Positions 16,246 through 23,490 of a DNA stretch of 64,000 nucleotides are shown here, in pieces. Every line of letters starts with the position of its first letter. Positions within the stretch are counted from its first letter, which is position 1. The notes under the pieces were generated by a model that saw only the letters and a program-made list of their open reading frames with translations, was not told where the DNA came from and made no database searches. The stretch comes from Streptomyces sp. NBC_00154 (GTDB taxonomy: Bacteria > Actinomycetota > Actinomycetes > Streptomycetales > Streptomycetaceae), in NCBI RefSeq assembly GCF_026342835.1, contig NZ_JAPEMI010000002.1, positions 1,364,001 to 1,428,000 of the forward strand, read 5' to 3'. A program made the translations under genes and the position numbers.

Positions 16246-17448
16246 GTGATCGACGTCAGCGACATCGGTGCCTTCCTCGGTCTGGACGTGGGCAAAGGCG
16301 AACACCACGCCACCGCCGTCACGCCGGCCGGGAAGAAAGCCTTCGACAAGCGGCTGCCCAACAGCGAGCCGAAGCTCCGCGAGGTGTTCGGCAAGCTGAA
16401 GGCCAAGCACGGGACCGTGCTGGTAGTGGTCGATCAGCCGGCCTCGATCGGTGCTTTGCCGCTGGCGGTGGCCCGAGACATGGACTGCCCGGTCGCCTAT
16501 CTGCCTGGCCTGACGATGCGGCGGATCGCGGACCTCTATCCGGGCGAGGCAAAGACCGACGCCCGCGACGCGTTCGTCATCGCGGACGCGGCCCGCGTCA
16601 TGCCTCACACACTTCGCTCGGTCGATCTCGAGGACGAGACCATCGCCGAGCTGGAGATGGTCGTGGGGTTCGACGACGACCTGGCCGGCGAGGCGACGAG
16701 AGTCTCCAATCGTCTGCGGGGGCTGATGACGCAGATCCACCCGCATCTGGAGCGGGTTCTCGGTCCGCGGATCCAGCACCCGGCCGTCCTGATGCTGCTG
16801 GAACGGTTCGGATCCCCGGCCCAGATCCGCAAGGCCGGCAGACGACGGCTCGTGACCTTGATACGTCCGAAGGCCCCGAGAATGGCCGAGCGACTGGTCG
16901 AGGAGATCTTCGCCGCCCTGGACGAGCAGTCCGTCGTCGTCCCGGGCACGGACGCGGCCACGTTGATTGTCCCGAGCCTCGCCGGCTCGCTGACCGCAGT
17001 GCTTGACCAGCGAAAGCTCCTGGCCGCCCGGATCGAGGAACTGCTGGAGTCCCACCCTCTTTCCAAGGTCCTGACGTCCATGCCCGGGATCGGCGTCAGG
17101 ACCGGAGCCAGGATCCTCATCGACGTCGGCGACGGCAGTTCGTTCCCGTCCGCCGCCCACCTCGCCGCTTACGCCGGCCTCGCCCCGACGACCCGTAGTT
17201 CGGGGTCGTCGATCCGCGGCGAACAACCTTCCCGAAGAGGAAACAAGCAGCTCAAACGAGCCTTCTTCCTCTCCGCGTTCGCCGCCCTCGCCGACCCACG
17301 ATCGAGGGCCTACTACGACAAGAAGATCAGCCAGGGCAAGCACCACACCCAAGCACTCCTCTGCCTCGCCCGCCGACGAGCAGACGTCCTCTTCGCGATG
17401 CTCCGCGACGGCACCTTCTACGAACCCCAACCCGCCCCATCACCTTGA
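16246..17448 (+). CDS. IS110-family (IS117-like) transposase, copy A
   Basis: A 400-residue RuvC-like/serine recombinase of the IS110 type. The N-terminal DEDD-like domain shows FLGLDVGKGEHHATAV (first Asp near residue 12), VVVDQPASIGALPLAVARD (an Asp where many relatives have Glu) and DLYPGEAKTDARDAFVIADAAR (last two Asp). The C-terminal transposase_20 domain has LTSMPGIGVRTGARIL and YAGLAPTTRSSGSSIRGEQPSRRGNKQLKRA, containing the candidate catalytic Ser. GTG at 16246 is set by GGAGGA 5 nt upstream; the longer open frame upstream is the non-coding leader. About 90% identical to copy B, so probably functional. Confidence 0.9.
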   Translation: MIDVSDIGAFLGLDVGKGEHHATAVTPAGKKAFDKRLPNSEPKLREVFGKLKAKHGTVLVVVDQPASIGALPLAVARDMDCPVAYLPGLTMRRIADLYPGEAKTDARDAFVIADAARVMPHTLRSVDLEDETIAELEMVVGFDDDLAGEATRVSNRLRGLMTQIHPHLERVLGPRIQHPAVLMLLERFGSPAQIRKAGRRRLVTLIRPKAPRMAERLVEEIFAALDEQSVVVPGTDAATLIVPSLAGSLTAVLDQRKLLAARIEELLESHPLSKVLTSMPGIGVRTGARILIDVGDGSSFPSAAHLAAYAGLAPTTRSSGSSIRGEQPSRRGNKQLKRAFFLSAFAALADPRSRAYYDKKISQGKHHTQALLCLARRRADVLFAMLRDGTFYEPQPAPSP

Positions 17449-17472
17449 CCAAACCCATAGGGGCACCCCCCC
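17443..17472 (+). repeat. IS110 right-end repeat, copy A
   Basis: CCTTGACCAAA, then CCC, then ATAGGGGCACCCCCCC. The same sequence, with GAG in place of CCC, occurs at 19187-19216 after copy B. The copy A transposase stop codon lies inside it. Confidence 0.8.
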
Positions 17473-17491
17473 TTGTTGCGGTTGATGATCC

Positions 17492-17648
17492 GGGGGGTGG
17501 TGTCACCGGGCCCGGAGGCATCGACGGACCGCTGATGAGGGGCTTGAGCACCGGCTCCACCCGAGCCGGAAGAGCTCTCCGTAACGTGGGTGTGGCAGCT
17601 CGGTGCCGAGGCAAGGTCGGACGAAAGCGTGAGCGGAGGGGCTCGCAC
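17492..17648 (+). ncRNA. Candidate bridge-RNA leader of IS110 copy B
   Basis: Conserved with the copy A leader (GGGGGGTGGTGTCACCGG, GGAGGCATCGACGGACCGCT, GGAAGAGCTCTCCGTAACGT). It contains paired segments such as GGTGTCACC and CCGGCTC...GAGCCGG. The 19 nt between the preceding C-run and GGGGGG differ from copy A, which is what a guide loop would do. The role is inferred from IS110 biology. Confidence 0.5.
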
Positions 17649-18851
17649 GTGATCGACACGAGTGACATCGACGTCTTCCTCGGCCTGGACGTGGGCAAGG
17701 GCGAACACCACGCCACCGCCGTCACCCCGGCCGGGAAGAAGGCCTTCGACAAGCGACTGCCCAATACCGAGCCCAAGCTCCGCGAGCTCTTCGCGAAACT
17801 CCAGGCCAAGCACGGAACGGTGCTGGTCGTGGTCGACCAGCCGGCCTCGATCGGTGCCCTCCCGCTGGCGGTTGCGAGGGACATGGGCTGCCCCGTGGCC
17901 TACCTTCCGGGGCTGACGATGCGGCGGATCGCCGACCTCTACCCGGGCGAGGCCAAGACGGATGCGAAGGACGCGTTCATCATCGCGGACGCCTCCCGCG
18001 CGATGCCTCACACGCTGCGGGCGATCGACGGCGAGGACGAGACGATCGCCGAGCTGGAGATGATCGTCGGGTTCGACGACGACCTGGCCGGCGAGGCCAC
18101 CAGGGTCGCGAACCGGCTGCACGGCCTGCTTACCCAGATCCATCCCTCGCTGGAGCGAGTACTGGGGCCGCGATTGCAACACCCGGCTGTCCTGGCCCTG
18201 CTGGAGCGGTTCGGTTCACCAGCCCAGATCCGCAAGGCCGGCCGACGCCGCCTTGTCACGCTCTTACGCCCGAAGGCACCGCGGATGGCCGAGCGGCTGG
18301 TCGAGGAGATCTTCGCCGCCCTGGACGAGCAGACCGTCACCGTTCCGGGCACCGAGGCGGCCGCGCTGATCGTCCCGAGCCTGGCCGGATCCCTGACCGC
18401 CGTGCTTGACCAGCGGAAACTGCTGGCCGGGCGGATCGAGGAACTCCTGGAGGCTCACCCTCTTTCGAAGGTCCTGACGTCCATGCCGGGAATCGGCGTC
18501 AGGACCGGAGCCCGCATCCTGATCGAGGTCGGTGACGGCAGCACGTTCCCGACCGCGGGCCACCTCGCCGCCTACGCCGGTCTCGCTCCGGCAACCCGCA
18601 GTTCCGGGTCTTCAATCCGCGGCGAACAGCCCTCCAGGAGAGGAAACAAGCAGCTCAAGAGGGCCTTCTTCCTCTCCGCGTTCGCAGCCCTGGGCGACCC
18701 CGCATCGCGGGCCTACTACGACAAGAAGATCGCCCAGGGCAAGCACCACACCCAGGCCCTGCTCTGCCTCGCCAGACGACGGGCAGACGTCCTCTTCGCG
18801 ATGCTCCGCGACGGAACCTTCTACGAACCTCAACCCGCCAAGTCAGGCTGA
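17649..18851 (+). CDS. IS110-family (IS117-like) transposase, copy B
   Basis: A 400-residue paralogue of copy A with the same motif order: FLGLDVGKGEHHATAV, VVVDQPAS, EAKTDAKDAFIIADASR, then LTSMPGIGVRTGARIL and LAPATRSSGSSIRGEQPSRRG. About 39 substitutions by eye separate the two proteins, with no gap, so both reading frames have stayed under selection or diverged recently. Start GTG 17649 is preceded by GGAGGG about 8 nt upstream. Its last 9 bases overlap the end of the oppositely oriented passenger gene. Confidence 0.9.
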   Translation: MIDTSDIDVFLGLDVGKGEHHATAVTPAGKKAFDKRLPNTEPKLRELFAKLQAKHGTVLVVVDQPASIGALPLAVARDMGCPVAYLPGLTMRRIADLYPGEAKTDAKDAFIIADASRAMPHTLRAIDGEDETIAELEMIVGFDDDLAGEATRVANRLHGLLTQIHPSLERVLGPRLQHPAVLALLERFGSPAQIRKAGRRRLVTLLRPKAPRMAERLVEEIFAALDEQTVTVPGTEAAALIVPSLAGSLTAVLDQRKLLAGRIEELLEAHPLSKVLTSMPGIGVRTGARILIEVGDGSTFPTAGHLAAYAGLAPATRSSGSSIRGEQPSRRGNKQLKRAFFLSAFAALGDPASRAYYDKKIAQGKHHTQALLCLARRRADVLFAMLRDGTFYEPQPAKSG

Positions 18852-19166
18852 ATCGCCGAGAGCCCGCCGTGCTTCAGCCCACAGCCGCTCGAACTCCTCT
18901 GCGGAGATCTCGGCCGCCTGCGGCTGGTCCTGCCAGCCGTCCATGGGACCTTCGGCGAGAACGCCGTACTGCCGTTCATAGCGGAACATCGCCGCGAGAT
19001 CGGCATGATCACGCAAGTGCAGCACCTCTTCCAACGAGGCCGCCGTCACCGGACGCGAGTCCTGCCCCCGGACCTCAACCTGCCGCGCGGCCCAGCCCTC
19101 GTCATCGGCCTCGAAATACAGCCACAGATCTTCGTCCTCGTAGTAGGTGCGGAACCAGGTCGTCAT
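18843..19166 (-). CDS. Hypothetical acidic protein, passenger in IS110 copy B
   Basis: A 107-residue protein beginning MTTWFRTYYEDEDLWLYFEA and containing WAARQVEVRG, RPVTAASLEEVLHLRDHADL and ISAEEFERLWAEARRAL. It is acidic and Trp/Tyr-rich with no signal peptide or membrane segment. I recognise it as a protein family seen repeatedly in Streptomyces beside insertion sequences but know no function. It is convergent with the copy B transposase (3' overlap of 9 bp), and its 5' end is 20 nt from the element's right-end repeat, so it lies wholly inside the element. Copy A has no equivalent. Confidence 0.75.
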   Translation of the reverse strand: MTTWFRTYYEDEDLWLYFEADDEGWAARQVEVRGQDSRPVTAASLEEVLHLRDHADLAAMFRYERQYGVLAEGPMDGWQDQPQAAEISAEEFERLWAEARRALGDSA

Positions 19167-19186
19167 GCCGCAATCCTGACCCACGA

Positions 19187-19216
19187 CCTTGACCAAAGAG
19201 ATAGGGGCACCCCCCC
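19187..19216 (+). repeat. IS110 right-end repeat, copy B
   Basis: Second copy of CCTTGACCAAA-NNN-ATAGGGGCACCCCCCC (see 17443-17472). It marks the right border of the array; IS630 coding sequence resumes straight after the C-run. Confidence 0.8.
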
Positions 19217-19685
19217 ACGCCGCCGCGATCCTTTTACCCGCGGCCACACCTCCTTCTTCCACAGCTCGATGGCGTGATCGTCGCGCTCGAGTGCTCTGCG
19301 GGCGGGTGCCTGCCAGGACCAGCCGTGCCGTTTCAGCAGCCGCCATACCGTCGCCACCGACAGACTCAGCCGGAGCTGGCGGCGGATCACCGTCTGGACC
19401 CTGGCCAGGGTCCACCGCTCGTCCCCGAAGCCGTGCGGGGCCGGACCCTTGCCCAATTCCTCTTCCAGCACGGCGAACTGGGCATCGGTGACAGCCGGGG
19501 AGTTCGCCGGTCGGGCCGAGCGCAGGGCCTCCATCCCGACCTCGCGCCAGGCGCGGCGCCAGCGTTCCACCGACCGCACACTCACCCGCAGATCCTTCGC
19601 GATCACCGCGGTCTTCTCACCCGCCGCGAACCGCCGACCGGCCTGGACCCGGATCCCCTCACGAAACGCCCGACGCTTCCGGCGA
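19217..19685 (-). pseudogene. IS630-type transposase, N-terminal half
   Basis: The minus frame reads RRKRRAFREGIRVQAGRRF, then KTAVIAKDLRVSVRSVERWRR (the helix-turn-helix), NSPAVTDAQFAVLEEELGKG, WTLARVQTVIRRQLRL and HAIELWKKEVWPRVKGSRRRG. There it meets the IS110 array. It lacks the first residues of the protein, where it abuts the pirin fragment. Together with 15711-15953 it forms one transposase gene split by about 3.3 kb. Confidence 0.85.
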
Positions 19686-19989
19686 GGCGGAGGTCGACGG
19701 CGTGCCGCTGGAGCGCGGATCGATGTTCTACCTCGGCTGCGGCCGCACCGAACTCCCCCTGCGCGCCGCTTTCGACGCCGGGTTGATGCTCCTGGGCGGC
19801 GAGCCGTTCGAGGAGGAGATCGTCATGTGGTTGAACTTCATTGGGCGTTCCCATGAGGAAATCGAAGAGGCCCGGAGGAGCTGGATCGAAGGGTCCCGCT
19901 TCGGTGAGGTGAAGGGCTACGACGGCGGCCGGCTGGCCGCCCCCGACCTTCCGCCGGTGGCGCTGAAACCGCGAGGGCGGGTGCGCTGA
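19681..19989 (+). pseudogene. Pirin-family protein, C-terminal fragment
   Basis: The frame reads AEVDGVPLERGSMFYLGCG, then LLGGEPFEEEIVMWLNFIGRSHEEIEEAR and APDLPPVALKPRGR. This is the C-terminal cupin half of actinobacterial pirins, with the GGEP and NF(I/V)GRSHEEI signature. The N-terminal cupin with the metal-binding His residues is absent; the frame starts at the edge of the IS630 gene, which seems to have destroyed the 5' part. A GTG at 19702 could be translated, but the product would be half a protein. Confidence 0.7.
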
Positions 19990-20316
19990 GCCGTGGCGAT
20001 TCGACTGGGCCCACTCCTCCACCGGATGTGGTGGCCCGGTCCTGTGCTCGCGAGGGGCGGCCTTCTGCGACGAGCAGGCCGATGCTGTGGTGCCGCGACC
20101 CTTGCTGACGGCGGCGCCTGACGCGTGCGGTTGTGCGGCGGCTCGGCCCGGCACCTGACAACGGGACCTGCGGGGCCGCTCGCTCCGCTCCGGTTCGCGC
20201 CGCCGCCCGCGACAGGCGGAACCGCTGGGGAGCGCGGCGCAGCGCGCGCCGCCGGAAGCAACCGGCACAAGGGTCCCGCCCGGCCCATGGGGAAGACCGG
20301 GCAGGGCCCCGTACCA
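19990..20316. other. Gap between pirin fragment and mannosidase end
   Basis: Convergent 3' ends border this GC-rich stretch. No gene was recognised, and no perfect hairpin stands out. Confidence 0.4.
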
Positions 20317-23300
20317 TCAGCCCGCGGGCGTCAGCCGCACGGTGAGGATCTGGAACGGCCGTAGTGTCACGGCCACCTCCCCCTCACCGGCCGCTGATAC
20401 CTCTGCCGGCTGCCCCGCGAGCCGGCGCTCCAGCAGGTCCGTGACCTGCACTTTGCCCAGCGGGAAGCCCGGGCGCAGAACCGCTTGCGCCCGGCCGCCC
20501 AGCGACTCGTAGAGCCGCACCACCACATCGCCCGATCCGTCGTCGGCCAGCTTGACCGCCTCGACGGTGACGGCCGGGTTGTCGCTGGTGACCACCGGGG
20601 TGGCCGAGGCCGCGGCGCCGACCCGCAGCGGCAGGTTCAGTGCGTACCCCTCGGCGACGGCGTCCTCGACCGTCGCGCCCGGCAACAGCGCGTAGGTGAA
20701 GCGGTGCTTGCCCTGGTCCGCCCCCGGGTCCGGGACGCGCGGGGCTCGCACCAGGCTGAGACGGACCGTCGTCGTCGTACCGCCGTCCGTCTCCCGCGTG
20801 GTGCGGGAGACATCGTGTCCGTACGTCGAGTCGTTGATGACCGCGACGCCGTACCCCGGCTCCCCGATGTGCACCCAACGGTGGCCGTAGACCTCGAACC
20901 GGGCGGCCTCCCAGCTGGTGTTGGTGTGCGTGGGGCGCTGCACATGGCCGAACTGGATCTCGGCGCGGGAGTGGTCGGCCCGGACGTCGACCGGGAAGGC
21001 GGCCTTGAGCATCTTCTCCGCCTCGTGCCAGTCGATCTCCGTCTCGATATCGATCCGGCGGCTGCCCGCACGTACCACGATCCTCTGGATGATCCGTGAG
21101 CCCTTGCCGAAGGAGCGCTCCACCCGCAGCGCGCCGAGCAGCGGACCCTCCTCCGACACAGTGACCGACTCGGCCTCGGTGAGGTCCGTGTAGCGGTTCC
21201 GGTAGTGCTTGTCGATGTCCCAGGCGTCCCAGTAGTTGGGCAGGTCGCTGTGCAGGCGCAGCAGATTGCCGGCAGCGTCCGGCGCCAGCACCTCACGGCC
21301 GGCCACCAGGTCGCGGACGGAGGCGATGGTGCCGTTCGCGGCGACTTCCACCCGCACCAGGCCGTTGTCCAGCACCCGGCCGTCGACGGTCACCGGCTGC
21401 GGGGCGGCCCCCGACGCGCCGAGCGGTGCGATGCCGCTCGCCGGGACCTCGGTGTACACGGCCACCGAGCCGTCGGCCAGCTGCTGGCCGTCGGCCGCTG
21501 TGCCCGCAGGCACCGTGACGACCTCGGCGCGGTCGCGCGGAGCAGTGTTGAACACCGAAAGGCCTTCACCACCGGAAAGCGCCGCCAGTGCCTCGGTCGT
21601 CAGCTCCTGCACCTCGGCCGCGACCCGCGCGTACTCCGCCTCCGCCTCGCGATGGACCCAGGCGATCGAGGAGCCCGGCAGAATGTCGTGGAACTGGTGC
21701 AGCAGCACCGTCTTCCACAGCCGGTCCAGCTTCTCGTGCGGATAGCGGTAGTCCGGCGCGTGCAGCGCGGCCGTCGTCGCCCACAGCTCCGCCTCGCGCA
21801 TCAGGTGCTCGCTGCGCCGGTTGCCCTGCTTGGTGCGCGCCTGCGAGGTGTACGTGGCGCGGTGCAGCTCCAGATACAGCTCACCGGACCACACCTGGTC
21901 CTTGGGAACCTCCTTCGCCGCCTCCGCGAAGAAGGTGTCCGGGTGCTCGACCGTCACCTTCGCCGAGCCCTCGAGGTCGGCGAGCCGGCGGGCGCGCTCC
22001 AGCATCTCCCGGGTGGGGCCGCCACCGCCGTCACCGTGCCCGAACGGGGCCAGCGAGCGGGTGCCGACGCCCTTGTCCTGGTAGTTGCGCACCGCGTGCG
22101 CCATCTCCTTGCCGGAGAACTCGGCGTTGTAGGTGTCCACCGGCGGGAAGTGGGTGAAGATCCGGGTGCCGTCCACGCCCTCCCACCAGAACGAGTGGTG
22201 GGGCAGCTTGTTGGTCTGGTTCCACGACAGCTTCTGGGTGAGGAACCACTCGTTGCCGGCGAGCTTTGCCAGCTGCGGGTAGGCGGCGTTGTAGCCGAAG
22301 GAGTCCGGCAGCCACACGCCCTTGGTCTCGATGCCGAAGTGCTCGATGAAGAACCGCTTGCCGTGGATCAGCTGGCGGGCGATGGCCTCACCGCCCGGCA
22401 GGTTGCCGTCCGACTCCACCCACATGCCGCCGACCGGCGCCCACTGCCCGTTCTTCACGGCCTGCTGGATACGGGCCCACACGTGCGGGTAGTTGTCGCG
22501 CACCCACTCGTACTGCTGGGCCTGCGAGCAGGCGAAGACGAACTCGTCGTACTCCTCGGCCAGCGCCGTGACGTTGGAGAAGGTGCGGGAGGTCTTGCGC
22601 TTGGTCTCACGGATCGGCCACAGCCACGCCGAGTCGATGTGCGCATGCCCGACGGCCGACATCCGGTGCGCACTGGCGTGTGCGGGCTTGGCCAGGGCCT
22701 CCTTCAGCACGGCGCGGGCGTCGGCCGCGGTGCCGGAGATGTCGTCCAGGTCCAGCGCGTCCAGGGCGCGGTCCAGACACGTCATGATCTCGTGCCGGCG
22801 CGGGTCGTGCGCCTCGAGCTCCAGCATCAGCTCGCGCAGCACCTGCAGGTCCAGTGACAGATGCCAGACGCCCTCGTCCAGTACGGCGAGATCGGCGCGC
22901 TTGAAGGTGTACAGCGGCTTGTCACCGGCGGTGAGCCGGTCGCCCAGCGGAGTGGGGCCGATGAAGTCGTTGGCGAGGATGTCCGGGTTGGAGGCGGCCT
23001 CCACCAGGTAGTCGATCTCCTCGCCGCCGACGGCGGGGTTGGCGATCGGCACGTACTGGTTCTGCGGGTTGACGGCCTTCAGCGGGCGGCCGTCCGGCAC
23101 GTGCACCAGCGCCTCGGCCTGGTTGCCCGGCCAGTCGCCGACGAAGCCCAGGTCCATCACCGTCTCGACACGCTTGCCGGCCCACTCGGCCGGCACCCGG
23201 CCGCGCATCCGGAACCAGGTGGTGCCCCACGGCGGGCCCCACGGCGTGCCCATCGCGAAGGGTTCGTACGCGGCATCCGCGGCCTCGGCGAAGGGCACCG

Positions 23301-23424
23301 GCTCGCCGGGCGCCTGCCAGGCCTCGACCGTGAGCGGGACGGAGGCGGAGTAGACGGCCGGCTTGATGCGCTGGTCGAGGATGCGTTCGACGCGCTCCTC
23401 GATCCGGCGGCGTTCGTCGTGCAT
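20317..23424 (-). CDS. GH38 alpha-mannosidase
   Basis: A 1,035-residue cytoplasmic alpha-mannosidase that removes terminal alpha-linked mannose. It has the bacterial GH38 layout: N-terminal beta-sandwich (about 1-240), zinc-dependent catalytic barrel, three-helix bundle (about 510-590) and C-terminal sandwich domains. The zinc site begins with SAVGHAHIDSAWLWPIRETK (His and Asp, near residue 260). The nucleophile Asp lies in GVWLPDSFGYN (near 373), and HQFHDILPGSSI (about 580) is the family's late motif. There is no signal peptide, so the substrate must be imported. ATG 23424 starts at the conserved N-terminus. It lies 66 bp downstream of the GH4 gene in the same direction, probably one transcript with GH4 and the DeoR regulator. 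Confidence 0.95.
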   Translation of the reverse strand: MHDERRRIEERVERILDQRIKPAVYSASVPLTVEAWQAPGEPVPFAEAADAAYEPFAMGTPWGPPWGTTWFRMRGRVPAEWAGKRVETVMDLGFVGDWPGNQAEALVHVPDGRPLKAVNPQNQYVPIANPAVGGEEIDYLVEAASNPDILANDFIGPTPLGDRLTAGDKPLYTFKRADLAVLDEGVWHLSLDLQVLRELMLELEAHDPRRHEIMTCLDRALDALDLDDISGTAADARAVLKEALAKPAHASAHRMSAVGHAHIDSAWLWPIRETKRKTSRTFSNVTALAEEYDEFVFACSQAQQYEWVRDNYPHVWARIQQAVKNGQWAPVGGMWVESDGNLPGGEAIARQLIHGKRFFIEHFGIETKGVWLPDSFGYNAAYPQLAKLAGNEWFLTQKLSWNQTNKLPHHSFWWEGVDGTRIFTHFPPVDTYNAEFSGKEMAHAVRNYQDKGVGTRSLAPFGHGDGGGGPTREMLERARRLADLEGSAKVTVEHPDTFFAEAAKEVPKDQVWSGELYLELHRATYTSQARTKQGNRRSEHLMREAELWATTAALHAPDYRYPHEKLDRLWKTVLLHQFHDILPGSSIAWVHREAEAEYARVAAEVQELTTEALAALSGGEGLSVFNTAPRDRAEVVTVPAGTAADGQQLADGSVAVYTEVPASGIAPLGASGAAPQPVTVDGRVLDNGLVRVEVAANGTIASVRDLVAGREVLAPDAAGNLLRLHSDLPNYWDAWDIDKHYRNRYTDLTEAESVTVSEEGPLLGALRVERSFGKGSRIIQRIVVRAGSRRIDIETEIDWHEAEKMLKAAFPVDVRADHSRAEIQFGHVQRPTHTNTSWEAARFEVYGHRWVHIGEPGYGVAVINDSTYGHDVSRTTRETDGGTTTTVRLSLVRAPRVPDPGADQGKHRFTYALLPGATVEDAVAEGYALNLPLRVGAAASATPVVTSDNPAVTVEAVKLADDGSGDVVVRLYESLGGRAQAVLRPGFPLGKVQVTDLLERRLAGQPAEVSAAGEGEVAVTLRPFQILTVRLTPAG

Positions 23425-23490
23425 GGGATCTCTTTTCAGAAGTTCTTGGGCAGCTCTCAGGGAGCTTTGCGGCAATGGAGAGGCGCGGCG

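Larger units (their letters stand above)
16078..17472 (+). mobile_element. IS110-family element, copy A (IS117-like)
   Basis: Bounded on the left by a C-run (16073-16077) and on the right by ATAGGGGCACCCCCCC (17457-17472). It contains a conserved non-coding leader and one transposase. Near the left end lies GGGGGGTGGTGTCACC, whose first part is repeated inverted at the right end (GGGGGGTG against CACCCCCC). There is no target duplication beyond the C-run, as is usual for IS110. Confidence 0.75.
17473..19216 (+). mobile_element. IS110-family element, copy B, with a passenger gene
   Basis: Follows copy A directly after the C-run and ends at a second copy of the right-end repeat. It carries a leader, a transposase and an oppositely oriented 107-codon gene that copy A lacks. 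To the right, sequence resumes as the other half of the interrupted IS630 gene. Confidence 0.75.

Noticed and set aside
15421..17430. A 669-residue minus-strand open frame across IS110 copy A
   Set aside because: Shadow of the transposase and of IS630 in the wrong frame; the IS630 homology is in a different minus frame.
16078..19216. The tandem repeats and IS copies as a CRISPR array
   Set aside because: Only two short units of unequal sequence, no regular spacers, and no cas genes; the structure is explained by IS110 insertions.
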